Below, one piece after another: positions 51,522 to 58,291 of a DNA stretch of 58,291 bases (its first letter is position 1; each line of letters opens with the position of its first letter). The stretch comes from Spongiactinospora gelatinilytica (GTDB taxonomy: Bacteria; Actinomycetota; Actinomycetes; Streptosporangiales; Streptosporangiaceae). The stretch spans positions 1-58,291 of the forward strand of contig NZ_POUA01000004.1 in the NCBI RefSeq assembly GCF_003236385.1, written 5' to 3'. The notes under the pieces were generated by a model. It made no database searches, had not been told where the DNA came from, and worked only from the letters and a program-made list of their open reading frames with translations. The position numbers were made by a program, and so were the translations under genes.

Positions 51522-52412
51522 CTACTCGGCGGTGCTGACTGCTGCGGCCGGAGAGCGCGCGATCCGGGTACAGTGGAGCTTGTTGGACCACCCGCTGTAC
51601 GGTGAGAGCAGATATGCCCACTCGGAGTCTTGCGCAACTCCCTCAAGAATGAAGCACTCCGCGCCCTCCGCTGCACATCGAATGAGCGCGTCCACCTTGG
51701 TCTTGAAGCCCCCTGTGGTGTCCCATTCACTGTTGGTCCACAGTGCTTCATAGGCTGCCTGGGGGGTCATGGGGTCCACGTAGCGGAGCGTTTCCTTTCC
51801 GCCCGGTCCTCCCAGCACAATGCCCGGGACATCAGTGAAGCTCGCGACCCGCAGGGGTGTCTGCAAGGCACGTACAAGGAATTCTGGTACGCGGTCACTC
51901 GACAGGCCGTGCAGGTTTCCATTGGCGTCCAAGACGCTGTCGCCCGATAGGATCGGAAGCGCGCCGCTCGCCAGGACCCGCTCGACGATATCGGCCCTCA
52001 CGCGGAACGACAGATCGTCATCCAATGTCGCCATCGCGCCAAGCTGGAGCGGAAACGCCCTTACCCCGAGACCTACCAAAGCTTGCGTCCATGCCCACCG
52101 GACGTCCGCGAGCGCCTTGGTCAAGCCGATTGCGGCGAAGGGGTCTGCCGGATCGATTCCTCGTAGTGCGCCGTGCCCGATGGCACCGCCTCCTGTGATA
52201 AGGACGACCTGGCCGGGAAAACGCTCATGAAGGCTGGAGATCACTCGAGCGAACCTAGCAATACGACCTTTATCCAAGCTGCCGGCGACACTCTTATCAG
52301 AGAAAAGACTGCCACCGATCTTCACCGCAAGCACGCGATCTGACGCCGAGCTCTCACGGGCGCGCTGCGTGGAGCGCCATGTTCTATCGACAGCCGGACT
52401 ACTCAACCCCAT
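51522..52412 (-). CDS. FomA-like kinase (fosfomycin-kinase branch of the amino-acid-kinase fold)
   Basis: ATG 52412 gives 296 aa (TTG 52421 is possible). Conserved blocks match FomA rather than generic acetylglutamate-type kinases: VLAVKIGGSLFSDKSVAGSL, LITGGGAIGHGALRG with the substrate-side His, FPLQLGAMATL, GALPILSGDSVLDANGNLHG, LSSDRVPEFLV, SFTDVPGIV, NSEWDTTGGFKTKVDALIRC and AEGAECFILEG. FomA phosphorylates the phosphonate of fosfomycin with ATP for self-protection. Here it would phosphorylate an arsonate or phosphonate product. Isopentenyl-phosphate kinase is the nearest alternative fold, but the EWDTTGG and LSSDRVPE blocks favour FomA. An N-terminal extension of about 28 aa is extra. 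A CCAATG-3 nt-CATTGG hairpin (52418-52432) overlaps the ribosome site. Confidence 0.9.
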   Translation of the reverse strand: MGLSSPAVDRTWRSTQRARESSASDRVLAVKIGGSLFSDKSVAGSLDKGRIARFARVISSLHERFPGQVVLITGGGAIGHGALRGIDPADPFAAIGLTKALADVRWAWTQALVGLGVRAFPLQLGAMATLDDDLSFRVRADIVERVLASGALPILSGDSVLDANGNLHGLSSDRVPEFLVRALQTPLRVASFTDVPGIVLGGPGGKETLRYVDPMTPQAAYEALWTNSEWDTTGGFKTKVDALIRCAAEGAECFILEGVAQDSEWAYLLSPYSGWSNKLHCTRIARSPAAAVSTAE

Positions 52413-53394
52413 CGCCTCCAATGCTTCATTGGAATGAAATGAAAGGCAGCCCGCACGACAGGGTTGACAATCGCGCAGAGGCAGTCACGTCGAGTGATTA
52501 TTGTCGACCTGGGGTGTTTACTGCCACGTACGCTAGCGGCTCATATTGAGTGCGTCTAGGGGGGTGAGGAAGAGATTTTCGAACTCCACGAAAAGTGTGT
52601 ATGGCCAGCGATTATGGACACCTATTAATATCTATTATTGACATCAGCAACTGCTATTGCAACCATGTGTGATCGAACGAATCCAAAGTGCAGCCGAATT
52701 GGGGCGGCTCGGGAACCGTCTGCTGAAGGGCCGAGCGGTCTCCGAGACGGGCCAACGCGCGTCTGTGCCGGCGTAGGCGGCAGCAGTGGCTGCAGGCCCC
52801 CAGCGCGGGGCCGGTCTCTAACGTACACGGGATTGTCTGGTGAACTCGCCCATGTTGATGTGTGGGCGTACAGCGACTCCGCACTGGGAAGCCAGGCCGA
52901 GCCGGCCTTGCCGGCAGAGCCGTGGATAGAGATCCTGTGCGTGATGGATCGGCCGGAAGTACCGCACCCCACCCGAAGAGTGTGTGTCGTCGGGGTGCCC
53001 CCAAGCCGAGGCTCGTCGGCTCGCCTGCGAGCGACTGCGACCGAGAATCAGTTGAACCGTTATGCCCGTGTGGCCCGCTGCGGGCGGCTGATCGGTTCCC
53101 CGCATGGTGGTCAACGGACGCCGCAGTGATGAATGCGCAGGCTAAGGCCTGCGCAGTGTGTAAGTGTATGGGAATTTCATCGCTCACTGGCATGATCAAG
53201 CTCCGATTACACGATATGGGCCTGGTCACGGTGATACTGGGACAGGCCGGTGGGGGGTGGACACGATGTTCGCGGCATCATGGGCAGGAAGGCGTGATCC
53301 GGGAGCCCGCCGGATCAGCGTTCACTCTGTCCGGGCAGGATTTTCCAGGGCACGAGCCCGCCCCTCATGTGGCTGCTGAGCCATGTATCTGAGT
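52413..53394. other. 1-kb region upstream of the kinase, promoter candidate but no recognised gene
   Basis: On the minus strand TTGCTG, 17 nt, TAATAG (near 52642-52614) is a plausible promoter for kinase-HppE, in markedly AT-rich DNA (52560-52660). The plus strand has an open frame over about 52640-53130 with biased composition but no motif I know, so it is not called. DNA at 52750-53130 may be relic coding sequence. Confidence 0.4.
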
Positions 53395-54084
53395 TCAGGC
53401 ATCGGAGTCCTTGTGTCGGAGACGTACGACAGGGGCGAGGCGGTCGATGCGATCGGCGATGTCGGCGAAGGCGCTATCAAAAGCGGCGTCATCGTCGATG
53501 GGAACCGGATCTGGAATGGACCAATGCAGGCGTCCCTGTCCGCGTAGTTGCTCATGCACGTTGTCGCAGACGGTGATGAGGAGATCACCGGGCCCCAGGA
53601 CATCGTCCATGTGCGCGGTGGAGGCCTTGTCCATGGACAGGCCATGGCGTTGAGCGACGGCGATGGCACGGGGGTGAACCCGCTCGGCGGGTATCGTGCC
53701 GGCTGAGACCGCCGGAACAAGACCTTTGCTGTCCCACAGCGCGGCGGCGAGCTGAGAACGGGCCGAGTTGTGCGTGCAGATGAACAGGACCCGTGGCGCA
53801 TAGTATGTCTGGCTTAGCAGCGGAGCGGTGAGGGTGCTTGTGGTCAGTCGCAGGTAGGTTCGGCGCCGATCGCCCTCAGATGGGCGCCGCTCGATGAGCC
53901 CGGCATCCTGCAGAGTGGTGACATGGTGGGCGAGTAGATTGGCAGGCAGGCCGATCAATGCGCCGAGCTCGCTGGGCGACGCGTCACTCACGGCCAACCG
54001 TTCAATGATCGCCAACCGTGCGGGCTCTCCCAGCGCGGCGTGCACACGCGCTCGTTTCACCAGTTCCGCATCATATTCAACCAT
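53395..54084 (-). CDS. ArsR-ArsC fusion: repressor domain plus arsenate reductase domain
   Basis: The product is 229 aa. Residues 1-90 form an ArsR winged helix (HAALGEPARLAIIERLAVSD, SPSELGALIGLPANLLAHHV, TTLQDAGLIERR). Residues 95-229 form an LMW-phosphatase-type reductase with P-loop CTHNSARSQLAAAL (nucleophile Cys103), the acid loop IPDPVPIDDD, and VCDNVHEQ. No CxCD motif is in the ArsR part. Fusion of sensor and enzyme would let arsenate reduction occur on, or release from, the operator; such fusions are known in actinobacteria and elsewhere. ATG 54084 abuts the palindrome ATTGAATCAAT, its likely site. Confidence 0.9.
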   Translation of the reverse strand: MVEYDAELVKRARVHAALGEPARLAIIERLAVSDASPSELGALIGLPANLLAHHVTTLQDAGLIERRPSEGDRRRTYLRLTTSTLTAPLLSQTYYAPRVLFICTHNSARSQLAAALWDSKGLVPAVSAGTIPAERVHPRAIAVAQRHGLSMDKASTAHMDDVLGPGDLLITVCDNVHEQLRGQGRLHWSIPDPVPIDDDAAFDSAFADIADRIDRLAPVVRLRHKDSDA

Positions 54085-54085
54085 G

Positions 54086-54106
54086 ATTGAATCAATGATA
54101 ATTGAA
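54086..54106. promoter_or_regulatory. ArsR-type operator ATTGAATCAAT
   Basis: The 11-bp odd palindrome (54086-54096) lies immediately upstream of the fusion gene's ATG, with a further ATTGA half at 54101-54105 and AT-rich flanks. The palindrome and its position suggest autoregulation. Confidence 0.55.
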
Positions 54107-54463
54107 CAAAAACGCCATGGTCAACTGATGCAGCGACCTCGCCGGCCTGCGAACCCCTTCCCAGGCCCTGCGGTGTGTCTGAACGGCTTTGCGAGACGGT
54201 TCTGCGGCGCCTCCTTGTGGGCCCCACGGTCCGGCAGTGGTGCAGTCGCTCGTCAGGCGAGGCGTGCGCCTCGTGAACGCAACCGGACGACCTGGCCGAG
54301 CGCGCCAAGGTGGTGCCGCCGGCCCACACGCGAACGAATGCAGCGAAGCCCCTCTCCCAAGGGGACTGCTCCTCCAGGTGCGGTTGCCCGAACCGGCGAC
54401 CTGCGCTTCACACACATCGCCTCAACCGTCGTGCGGCAGCAGCTCGGCGATCAGTTTCTCCAC
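54107..54463. other. spacer between the fusion gene and truncated arsC
   Basis: No gene is seen. The last part (54422-54463, minus strand) still encodes VEKLIAELLPHDG, the lost C-terminus of the adjacent ArsC. The rest has no recognisable content. Confidence 0.4.
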
Positions 54464-54832
54464 TTAGGCGCGGATTTCATCGCGGATCGAACGTACTTCG
54501 TTTATGTCGCGTCCGGCGGGATCGTCCAGTTCCCAGTCCTCATAGCGCTTGCCGGGGAAGATCGGGCAAGCGTCTCCACAGCCCATGGTGATGACGACAT
54601 CAGATACCTGGACAGACGCAGGCGTCAGCACCTTGGGATGCTGATCAGAGATGTCGATTCCCACTTCGCGCATTGCCTGGGTGGCCACGTGGTTGACGCT
54701 GTCGGCGGGTATGGAACCGGCGGAGCGAACTTCGATCCCACCATCGGCCAAGTGTCGCATGAAGCCGGCTGCCATCCGTGAGCGTCCCGCGTTGTGTACG
54801 CAGACGAACAATACGCTCGGCCTGTCATTCAC
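54464..54832 (-). CDS. arsC: arsenate reductase, C-terminally truncated by a premature stop
   Basis: GTG 54832 overlaps the upstream acr3 remnant's TGA (GTGA). The product is 122 aa with CVHNAGRSRMAAGFM (nucleophile Cys11) and MGCGDACPIFPGKRYEDWEL. It stops at TAA 54464-54466 after IRDEIRA, while reading on gives VEKLIAELLPHDG and a normal stop at about 54422. One base change therefore removes the last helix, about 14 residues. Catalytic parts are complete, so activity may remain. It is very similar to the ArsC at 26789-27196. Confidence 0.82.
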   Translation of the reverse strand: MNDRPSVLFVCVHNAGRSRMAAGFMRHLADGGIEVRSAGSIPADSVNHVATQAMREVGIDISDQHPKVLTPASVQVSDVVITMGCGDACPIFPGKRYEDWELDDPAGRDINEVRSIRDEIRA

Positions 54833-55150
54833 GGCGCATACTCCTCCGCGATCGAAGACGTCGCGGGCGCAGGGCAGAAGCGTCGCCGCGCCCACAGTGA
54901 AATGTAGACCAGGGCAACGAGAGCCGGCACCTCGATCAGCGGCCCGACCACGCCGGCGAGGGCCTGCCCCGAAGTGGCGCCGAAGACGCCGATGGCCACT
55001 GCGATGGCAAACTCGAAGTTGCTCCCGGCCACAGTGAAGGCCAAGGTCGATGTGCAGTCGTGCGGCAGGCCGAGGCTCCTCCCCAAGGCGAAGGAGCCGA
55101 CCCAGACCAGCGTGAAGTAGGCGAGCGACGCCAGGGCGATACTGCGCCGG
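54829..55150 (-). pseudogene. ACR3 arsenite permease, C-terminal remnant
   Basis: The minus strand reads ALASLAYFTLVWVGSFALGR, then FTVAGSNFEFAIAVAIGVFG and GVVGPLIEVPALVALVYISL, the last three TM helices of ACR3, ending at TGA 54829 in the arsC start. About 250 N-terminal residues are missing upstream of about 55150, where the arsM promoter region begins. It is likely a deletion created when arsM or its neighbour inserted. Confidence 0.82.
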
Positions 55151-55264
55151 TGCCGCAGGTTCGCGTCCGGCCGAGTGTCGCCCCAGCCGACTTCCTGTGG
55201 CCGCTTGACTGATTCGACTAACATCTATTTAGGTGGGCTTCTCATCGGCTCCAGGGAGGTAGCC

Positions 55265-56023
55265 ATGGTTCAGTCGAACGATCTACGCGAGCAGGTCCGT
55301 ACCCGCTACGCCGCCGCTGCACAGGCCGTCGCGGCGGGTAACTCCACCGGATGCTGCGGTACCGGAGGGTGTGACCCCCTCGAGATCACCGATCCCGTAT
55401 ATGGCAGCGGCTTGTACGGCCCGGCCGAGCGGCGCGGCCTGCCTGCCGATGCGGTGACTGCGAGCCTCGGGTGTGGAAACCCCGTCGCGGTCGCCGAAAT
55501 CCGGGAAGGCGAAACGGTATTGGATCTCGGATCGGGCGGTGGCATCGACGTCCTGCTGTCCGCCCGGCGAGTAGGACCCGGCGGCAAGGCCTACGGCTTG
55601 GACATGACCGACGAGATGCTCGCCCTGGCCCGGGCGAATGCCGCAAAGGCCGGTGCGGACAACGCCGAGTTCCTCAGGGGCACCATCGAGGACATTCCGC
55701 TGCCGGACGACAGCATCGACGTTGTCATCTCCAACTGCGTGATCAACCTATCGGTCGACAAGACAGCTGTTTTCGCCGAGACGTTCCGTGTCCTGCGCGC
55801 CGGAGGCCGGTTCGGCGTCTCGGACGTGGTGGCCGAGGATCGCCTCTCCCCTCAAGAGCGAGCTGCCCGCGGGGACCACGCCGGCTGCATCGCCGGAGCC
55901 CTGTCCACCAGCGAATACCATGAGGGGCTGGCCGCCGCTGGATTCATCGACATTGAGATCACCCCCACCCATCAGGTCGCCGACGGAATGCACTCGGCCG
56001 TCATCAAGGCACTCAAAGCCTGA
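55265..56023 (+). CDS. arsM: arsenite S-adenosylmethionine methyltransferase
   Basis: ATG 55265 has AGGGAGG upstream; product 252 aa. SAM motif I is [20 protein letters not shown] (85-104), followed by [16 protein letters not shown]. Cys70 (SLGCGNP), Cys158 (ISNCVINLS) and Cys208 (HAGCIAGAL) correspond to the As(III)-binding cysteines of characterised ArsM; the 50-residue distance between the last two is the same as in Cyanidioschyzon ArsM (Cys174/Cys224). An extra N-terminal TGCCGTGGC cluster (Cys30, 31, 36) is present. It methylates trivalent arsenic to mono-, di- and trimethyl species. It is divergent from the acr3 remnant. Confidence 0.92.
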   Translation: MVQSNDLREQVRTRYAAAAQAVAAGNSTGCCGTGGCDPLEITDPVYGSGLYGPAERRGLPADAVTASLGCGNPVAVAEIREGETVLDLGSGGGIDVLLSARRVGPGGKAYGLDMTDEMLALARANAAKAGADNAEFLRGTIEDIPLPDDSIDVVISNCVINLSVDKTAVFAETFRVLRAGGRFGVSDVVAEDRLSPQERAARGDHAGCIAGALSTSEYHEGLAAAGFIDIEITPTHQVADGMHSAVIKALKA

Positions 56024-56084
56024 CGATCGAACGAAACGGCGTGTGTTCGGCAGGACAAGGTCAAGCCAGGGTGAGAATGTACAG

Positions 56085-57275
56085 ATGCACCATCTTCTCG
56101 ATGATGACCTGCTCGACGGTCCCCACGAGATCACCACGCGCCTTCGTCCCGAGCGCTACGCGCGTCCGGTCGCAGCGGGTGACATGCAGGGGCTCCTCAC
56201 CGAAACCCAACAGCTCTGCCAGGTGTGGGGCGGCGCCGGTCAGCCGATCGTCCCGGTGACCGCCGGACACCTTCCCGAACCCTACGTCGCGCTACTGCAG
56301 ACCCAGCAGGTCGACTATATCGGCGGTTTGCAGAAAGACTTGGAGGTGCAGGTGCCCGCATGGGTCGAGCGGGCACGCCCCCGAGACTACCCCGTGCTTG
56401 TTATCGCGACCTGCGACAGCATCGACAAGTGGAAGCCGGTCGATGTCGCGGATCTCGCAGACGACGATCCCTGGCTGGCGATCTACGCCGCGACTCTCGG
56501 AAACTGGCCGGTGGCCCCGGAGCCGAAGCTGGCGAGGTTCGCCGGCATCGGCGATGACTTACGCTTCGAAGACTTCGTGCCCGCCACAAGGCACGATACC
56601 GTCGGCTCGCTTGACGATCTTCTCTCGCGCTTGACCGATTCCGGGCGATTGGGACCTCGGAGGGTCAGCAATATGTATCTCGCTTCCGGCCAACGCCTCG
56701 ACACCGGATACATGGGAGCTAGCGGCATCATTCCCGAGCCGGGCTCGCTTCGCCGGGCCGCCGGACCGAACATCATCGTGATCACTTCGCCCGGATCTGT
56801 GGAGGACATCGCGCTTCTCTGGAACCTGCGCGCGGCACACGGCGATAGGCGAGCGCTCCCCATCGGCATTCCCCGCGAGGCTGTCAACGCCGATGCCGTG
56901 CAAAGGCTCCAGGAACCCGAGTACGCCACGTTCTTCGGCTGGAGCGGAGGTAAGTGCCACATCGCCAGCGCTTCCTTGAGCTATGAGGAGTTGTGCGCGC
57001 TGGCGGAACTGTCGCCCACGGCCATCGCGGTCCGATACAAGGACGTGCTGACGTTCGGGCCCGCTCCCGCGAGGCCCCGCACTCACGTGGTCGGGATCTT
57101 CCCCGATCGGGTGGCGGTCATCCGCCTCGTGGGCGCAGTGCTGGCCGAGCAGACCGATGAGTGGGTGGAAGGCCGTCGCTACATGGGCCTGGATGTGCTG
57201 GCCAAGGCCAGGCTCCGGGTGATCGACGGCGACACACCCGCTCAAGACCCGCTGCCGCGAACCCTTACCGCTTAA
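56085..57275 (+). CDS. unknown 396-aa protein
   Basis: ATG 56085 is the first sensible start; the ribosome site is weak. Composition is clearly coding. I do not recognise a family. Readable features are an N-terminal [20 protein letters not shown] with a helical region, a middle [20 protein letters not shown], an alternating helix/strand C-terminal half ([40 protein letters not shown]), and [20 protein letters not shown]. No signal peptide or TM segment. The next gene on the same strand, in the same frame 45 bp after TAA 57273, has a nuclease-like domain, so the two may act together or once formed one larger protein. Confidence 0.65.
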   Translation: MHHLLDDDLLDGPHEITTRLRPERYARPVAAGDMQGLLTETQQLCQVWGGAGQPIVPVTAGHLPEPYVALLQTQQVDYIGGLQKDLEVQVPAWVERARPRDYPVLVIATCDSIDKWKPVDVADLADDDPWLAIYAATLGNWPVAPEPKLARFAGIGDDLRFEDFVPATRHDTVGSLDDLLSRLTDSGRLGPRRVSNMYLASGQRLDTGYMGASGIIPEPGSLRRAAGPNIIVITSPGSVEDIALLWNLRAAHGDRRALPIGIPREAVNADAVQRLQEPEYATFFGWSGGKCHIASASLSYEELCALAELSPTAIAVRYKDVLTFGPAPARPRTHVVGIFPDRVAVIRLVGAVLAEQTDEWVEGRRYMGLDVLAKARLRVIDGDTPAQDPLPRTLTA

Positions 57276-57320
57276 CCTGGCGGGCAGGATCACGCGCAGG
57301 CTGTTTCATACACCACCTCC

Positions 57321-57770
57321 ATGGACGTGACCATTCCCATGGGGTCGTTGCCGCCGCCCATCACGTGTATAGGGTGTGAGCGGCAGATCCACCAGCCATA
57401 TGGGGCTCAGGATCTAAAGTTCACCTACCGCATCGGAGAGTCCCTACGGCGCGTGCTGGAAAAGGACAGCCTCGGGCATATTCTCGCGCTGGCGTGGCTC
57501 ATCAAAATCTTCGCTGGGCGTGGCCTCGTGGGTGCCCATCCAGGCGTCACGTTCATCGATTCGGCAAGCGGCGGAGCCGTGGGTGAAGCCGACGTTCTTC
57601 TTCTGTTCGCCGATGGCAGTCTCGTTCCGGTCGAGGTGAAGCGTAGTGCCGGGGGCTTCGATGAGGACGGCCGCAAGCGGCTCGATGCATTGTCCGACCT
57701 AGTCGGGGCACATTTCGACATCGTCGCCGTGACACAGCCCGCCAGAGAGTGCGAGCCTCTTGCGGATTAG
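57321..57770 (+). CDS. PD-(D/E)XK nuclease-like protein (possibly the 3' part of a split gene)
   Basis: The product is 149 aa from ATG 57321, without a clear ribosome site. CIGCERQ (one half of a zinc ribbon) is followed by helices and then GGAVGEADVLLLFADGSLVP with VEVKRSAGGFDEDGRKRLDA. The E-x-D and E-V-K pattern in consecutive strands is the core of PD-(D/E)XK nucleases, and the following helix and VAVTQPARE strand complete the fold. It stands in frame with the gene at 56085 and is separated from it by one stop and 45 bp. The target is unknown. Confidence 0.6.
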   Translation: MDVTIPMGSLPPPITCIGCERQIHQPYGAQDLKFTYRIGESLRRVLEKDSLGHILALAWLIKIFAGRGLVGAHPGVTFIDSASGGAVGEADVLLLFADGSLVPVEVKRSAGGFDEDGRKRLDALSDLVGAHFDIVAVTQPARECEPLAD

Positions 57771-57806
57771 GCCGCGTTCGGCTGAACCGCCCCTCGGGGC
57801 TTGCTT

Positions 57807-57882
57807 GAGCCGTGTGCCGCGAGGAGTGGCACGCACGGTTCTGAGGGGCCCCGGTGCAGCAATGCACCGGGGCTACCCGGCG
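57807..57882 (+). ncRNA. group II intron 3' end: domains V and VI
   Basis: GAGCCGTGTGCC (57807-57818) pairs with GGCAC-GC-ACGGTTC (57828-57841), leaving the two-base bulge and a GAGG-containing loop. This is the domain V fold with its catalytic AGC triad. TGAGGGG leads into domain VI: CCCCGGTGCA-gcaa-TGCACCGGGG, with an unpaired A in CTACCC, the branch-point position. The canonical 3' end (CTACCCGGC) lies at about 57882. Domains I-IV and the maturase are absent, so this is a truncated intron relic. Confidence 0.7.
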
Positions 57883-57993
57883 AGAACACCCTCGAACAAG
57901 TCCGCCGACAACCCCAGTGCCTTGGCCCGCCGCAGCTTGCGAATCTCCTCCAGCAGGACAAGATGTGTCCGAAGGTGTTCACGGAGAAGGGGC
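57874..57993 (-). pseudogene. 3' end of an unknown ORF cut by the intron relic
   Basis: The minus strand encodes REHLRTHLVLLEEIRKLRRA, then KALGLSADLFEGVLAG and a TAG that lies inside intron domain VI. A Leu/Arg-rich helical C-terminus of good coding composition with no usable start. The stop is supplied by intron sequence, so the original reading frame probably continued. Confidence 0.4.
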
Positions 57994-58007
57994 CGCGAGC
58001 GGCGCTG

Positions 58008-58291
58008 CTAGCGCGCTGCCGGACTGATCGGCTCAGGGAATCTGATGCGAAGAGGGCCGGCGGGACCGCAGACGACGAGACCCAACTGGGGGTTTTCGCA
58101 CACGAGCGCGACGTCGGAGACGCTATTCAGAAGGCCGGCGACGTCGTCCATGTTGCAGTGGTATTCAGTGCCTCGCATTTCACAGGGAATGGTGGGCTGC
58201 ACGATGGCGGTGCGGCCGGGCCGTACGGCGGCGGTGATGCGAGCGGCGGGGACCATGACGGCGGCGGCGAGGCCCGTGTTCGCCCTGACCC
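58008..58291 (-). CDS. unknown protein, partial at window edge
   Basis: The minus-strand frame stays open to the window end and stops at 58008. Readable text is RANTGLAAAVMVPAARITAA, then IVQPTIPCEMRGTEYHCNMD, DVAGLLNSVSDVALVCENPQ and LGLVVCGPAGPLRIRFPEPI. ATG 58256 could be internal. No family is recognised; four Cys are present. Confidence 0.5.
   Translation of the reverse strand, partial: VRANTGLAAAVMVPAARITAAVRPGRTAIVQPTIPCEMRGTEYHCNMDDVAGLLNSVSDVALVCENPQLGLVVCGPAGPLRIRFPEPISPAAR

Noticed and set aside
52638-53129. plus-strand open frame of 163 codons
   Set aside because: No motif, no ribosome site and irregular codon pattern; I report only a gene-free region.
1-58291. CRISPR arrays, tRNA and rRNA genes
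   Set aside because: No regularly spaced direct repeats and no tRNA T-loop (GGTTCGAATCC-like) or rRNA segments were seen on either strand.

Overview
The window comes from a high-GC actinomycete, probably a filamentous soil genus of the Streptomyces/Streptosporangium/Nonomuraea type. The evidence is strong G/C at third codon positions, many GTG and TTG starts, 4-bp ATGA/GTGA overlaps, and the TetR, MarR, P450 and secreted-protease families present. The genus cannot be fixed from the sequence. No rRNA, tRNA or CRISPR array was seen.

Layout. (1) Positions 1-16.7 kb are ordinary accessory chromosome mixed with decayed genes: broken MFS, IclR, hydroxy-oxovalerate aldolase, GNAT, hydrolase, siderophore-ABC and MerR pieces. 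Intact genes here are two TetR regulators, a DUF6204-like gene, a MarR/SDR divergent pair with a perfect 14-bp operator, and a 2279-aa secreted two-phosphoesterase mosaic. (2) 17.0-19.5 kb holds a secreted S8 protease. (3) 20.9-36.4 kb is a first arsenic-resistance area. It has two paralogous Cys-tailed flavoproteins (21.4 and 33.7 kb), an arsC-arsR-acr3-arsC operon (24.6-27.2 kb), an MFS transporter, a P450/TetR pair, ArsR genes or remnants, and remnants of IS3, Tn3 and two related serine recombinases that both carry frameshifts. (4) 37.3-38.6 kb holds an ArsR and an ArsP-type organoarsenical permease, followed by a decayed IS256 transposase, a small Cys-Cys protein and a thioredoxin-fold protein. 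(5) 41.6-52.4 kb holds a minus-strand gene set of ten genes. (6) 53.4-56.0 kb holds a second arsenic block: an ArsR-ArsC fusion, a truncated ArsC, an Acr3 remnant and the arsenite methyltransferase ArsM. The right edge has two unrecognised genes, the 3' end of a group II intron and an edge fragment.

Main result. The 41.6-52.4 kb set joins two systems. Its core (AroA/EPSP-synthase-like, phosphoglycerate-mutase-like and phosphonopyruvate-decarboxylase-like enzymes beside a PhnCDE-type ABC transporter) matches the arsenic-carbon-bond pathway proposed for the Streptomyces coelicolor/lividans organoarsenic cluster. Upstream are two genes otherwise typical of fosfomycin clusters: an HppE (Fom4) epoxidase homologue with every catalytic residue I could check, and a FomA-type kinase. 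PEP mutase and the Fom3 methylase are not in the window. With arsenic-resistance genes on both sides, the simplest reading is a biosynthetic cluster for an arsonate analogue of fosfomycin, for example an epoxy-arsonic acid, with FomA-like self-protection and ArsP/ArsM/ArsC/ArsR handling of arsenic. This is inference from gene content. No product can be read from the DNA.

The minus-strand order and spacing suggest two transcription units. One is kinase-HppE, ending in a 13-bp-stem terminator. The other is an unknown 149-aa gene, SDR, AroA-like, mutase, decarboxylase, phnD, phnC, phnE, with overlaps or short gaps throughout.
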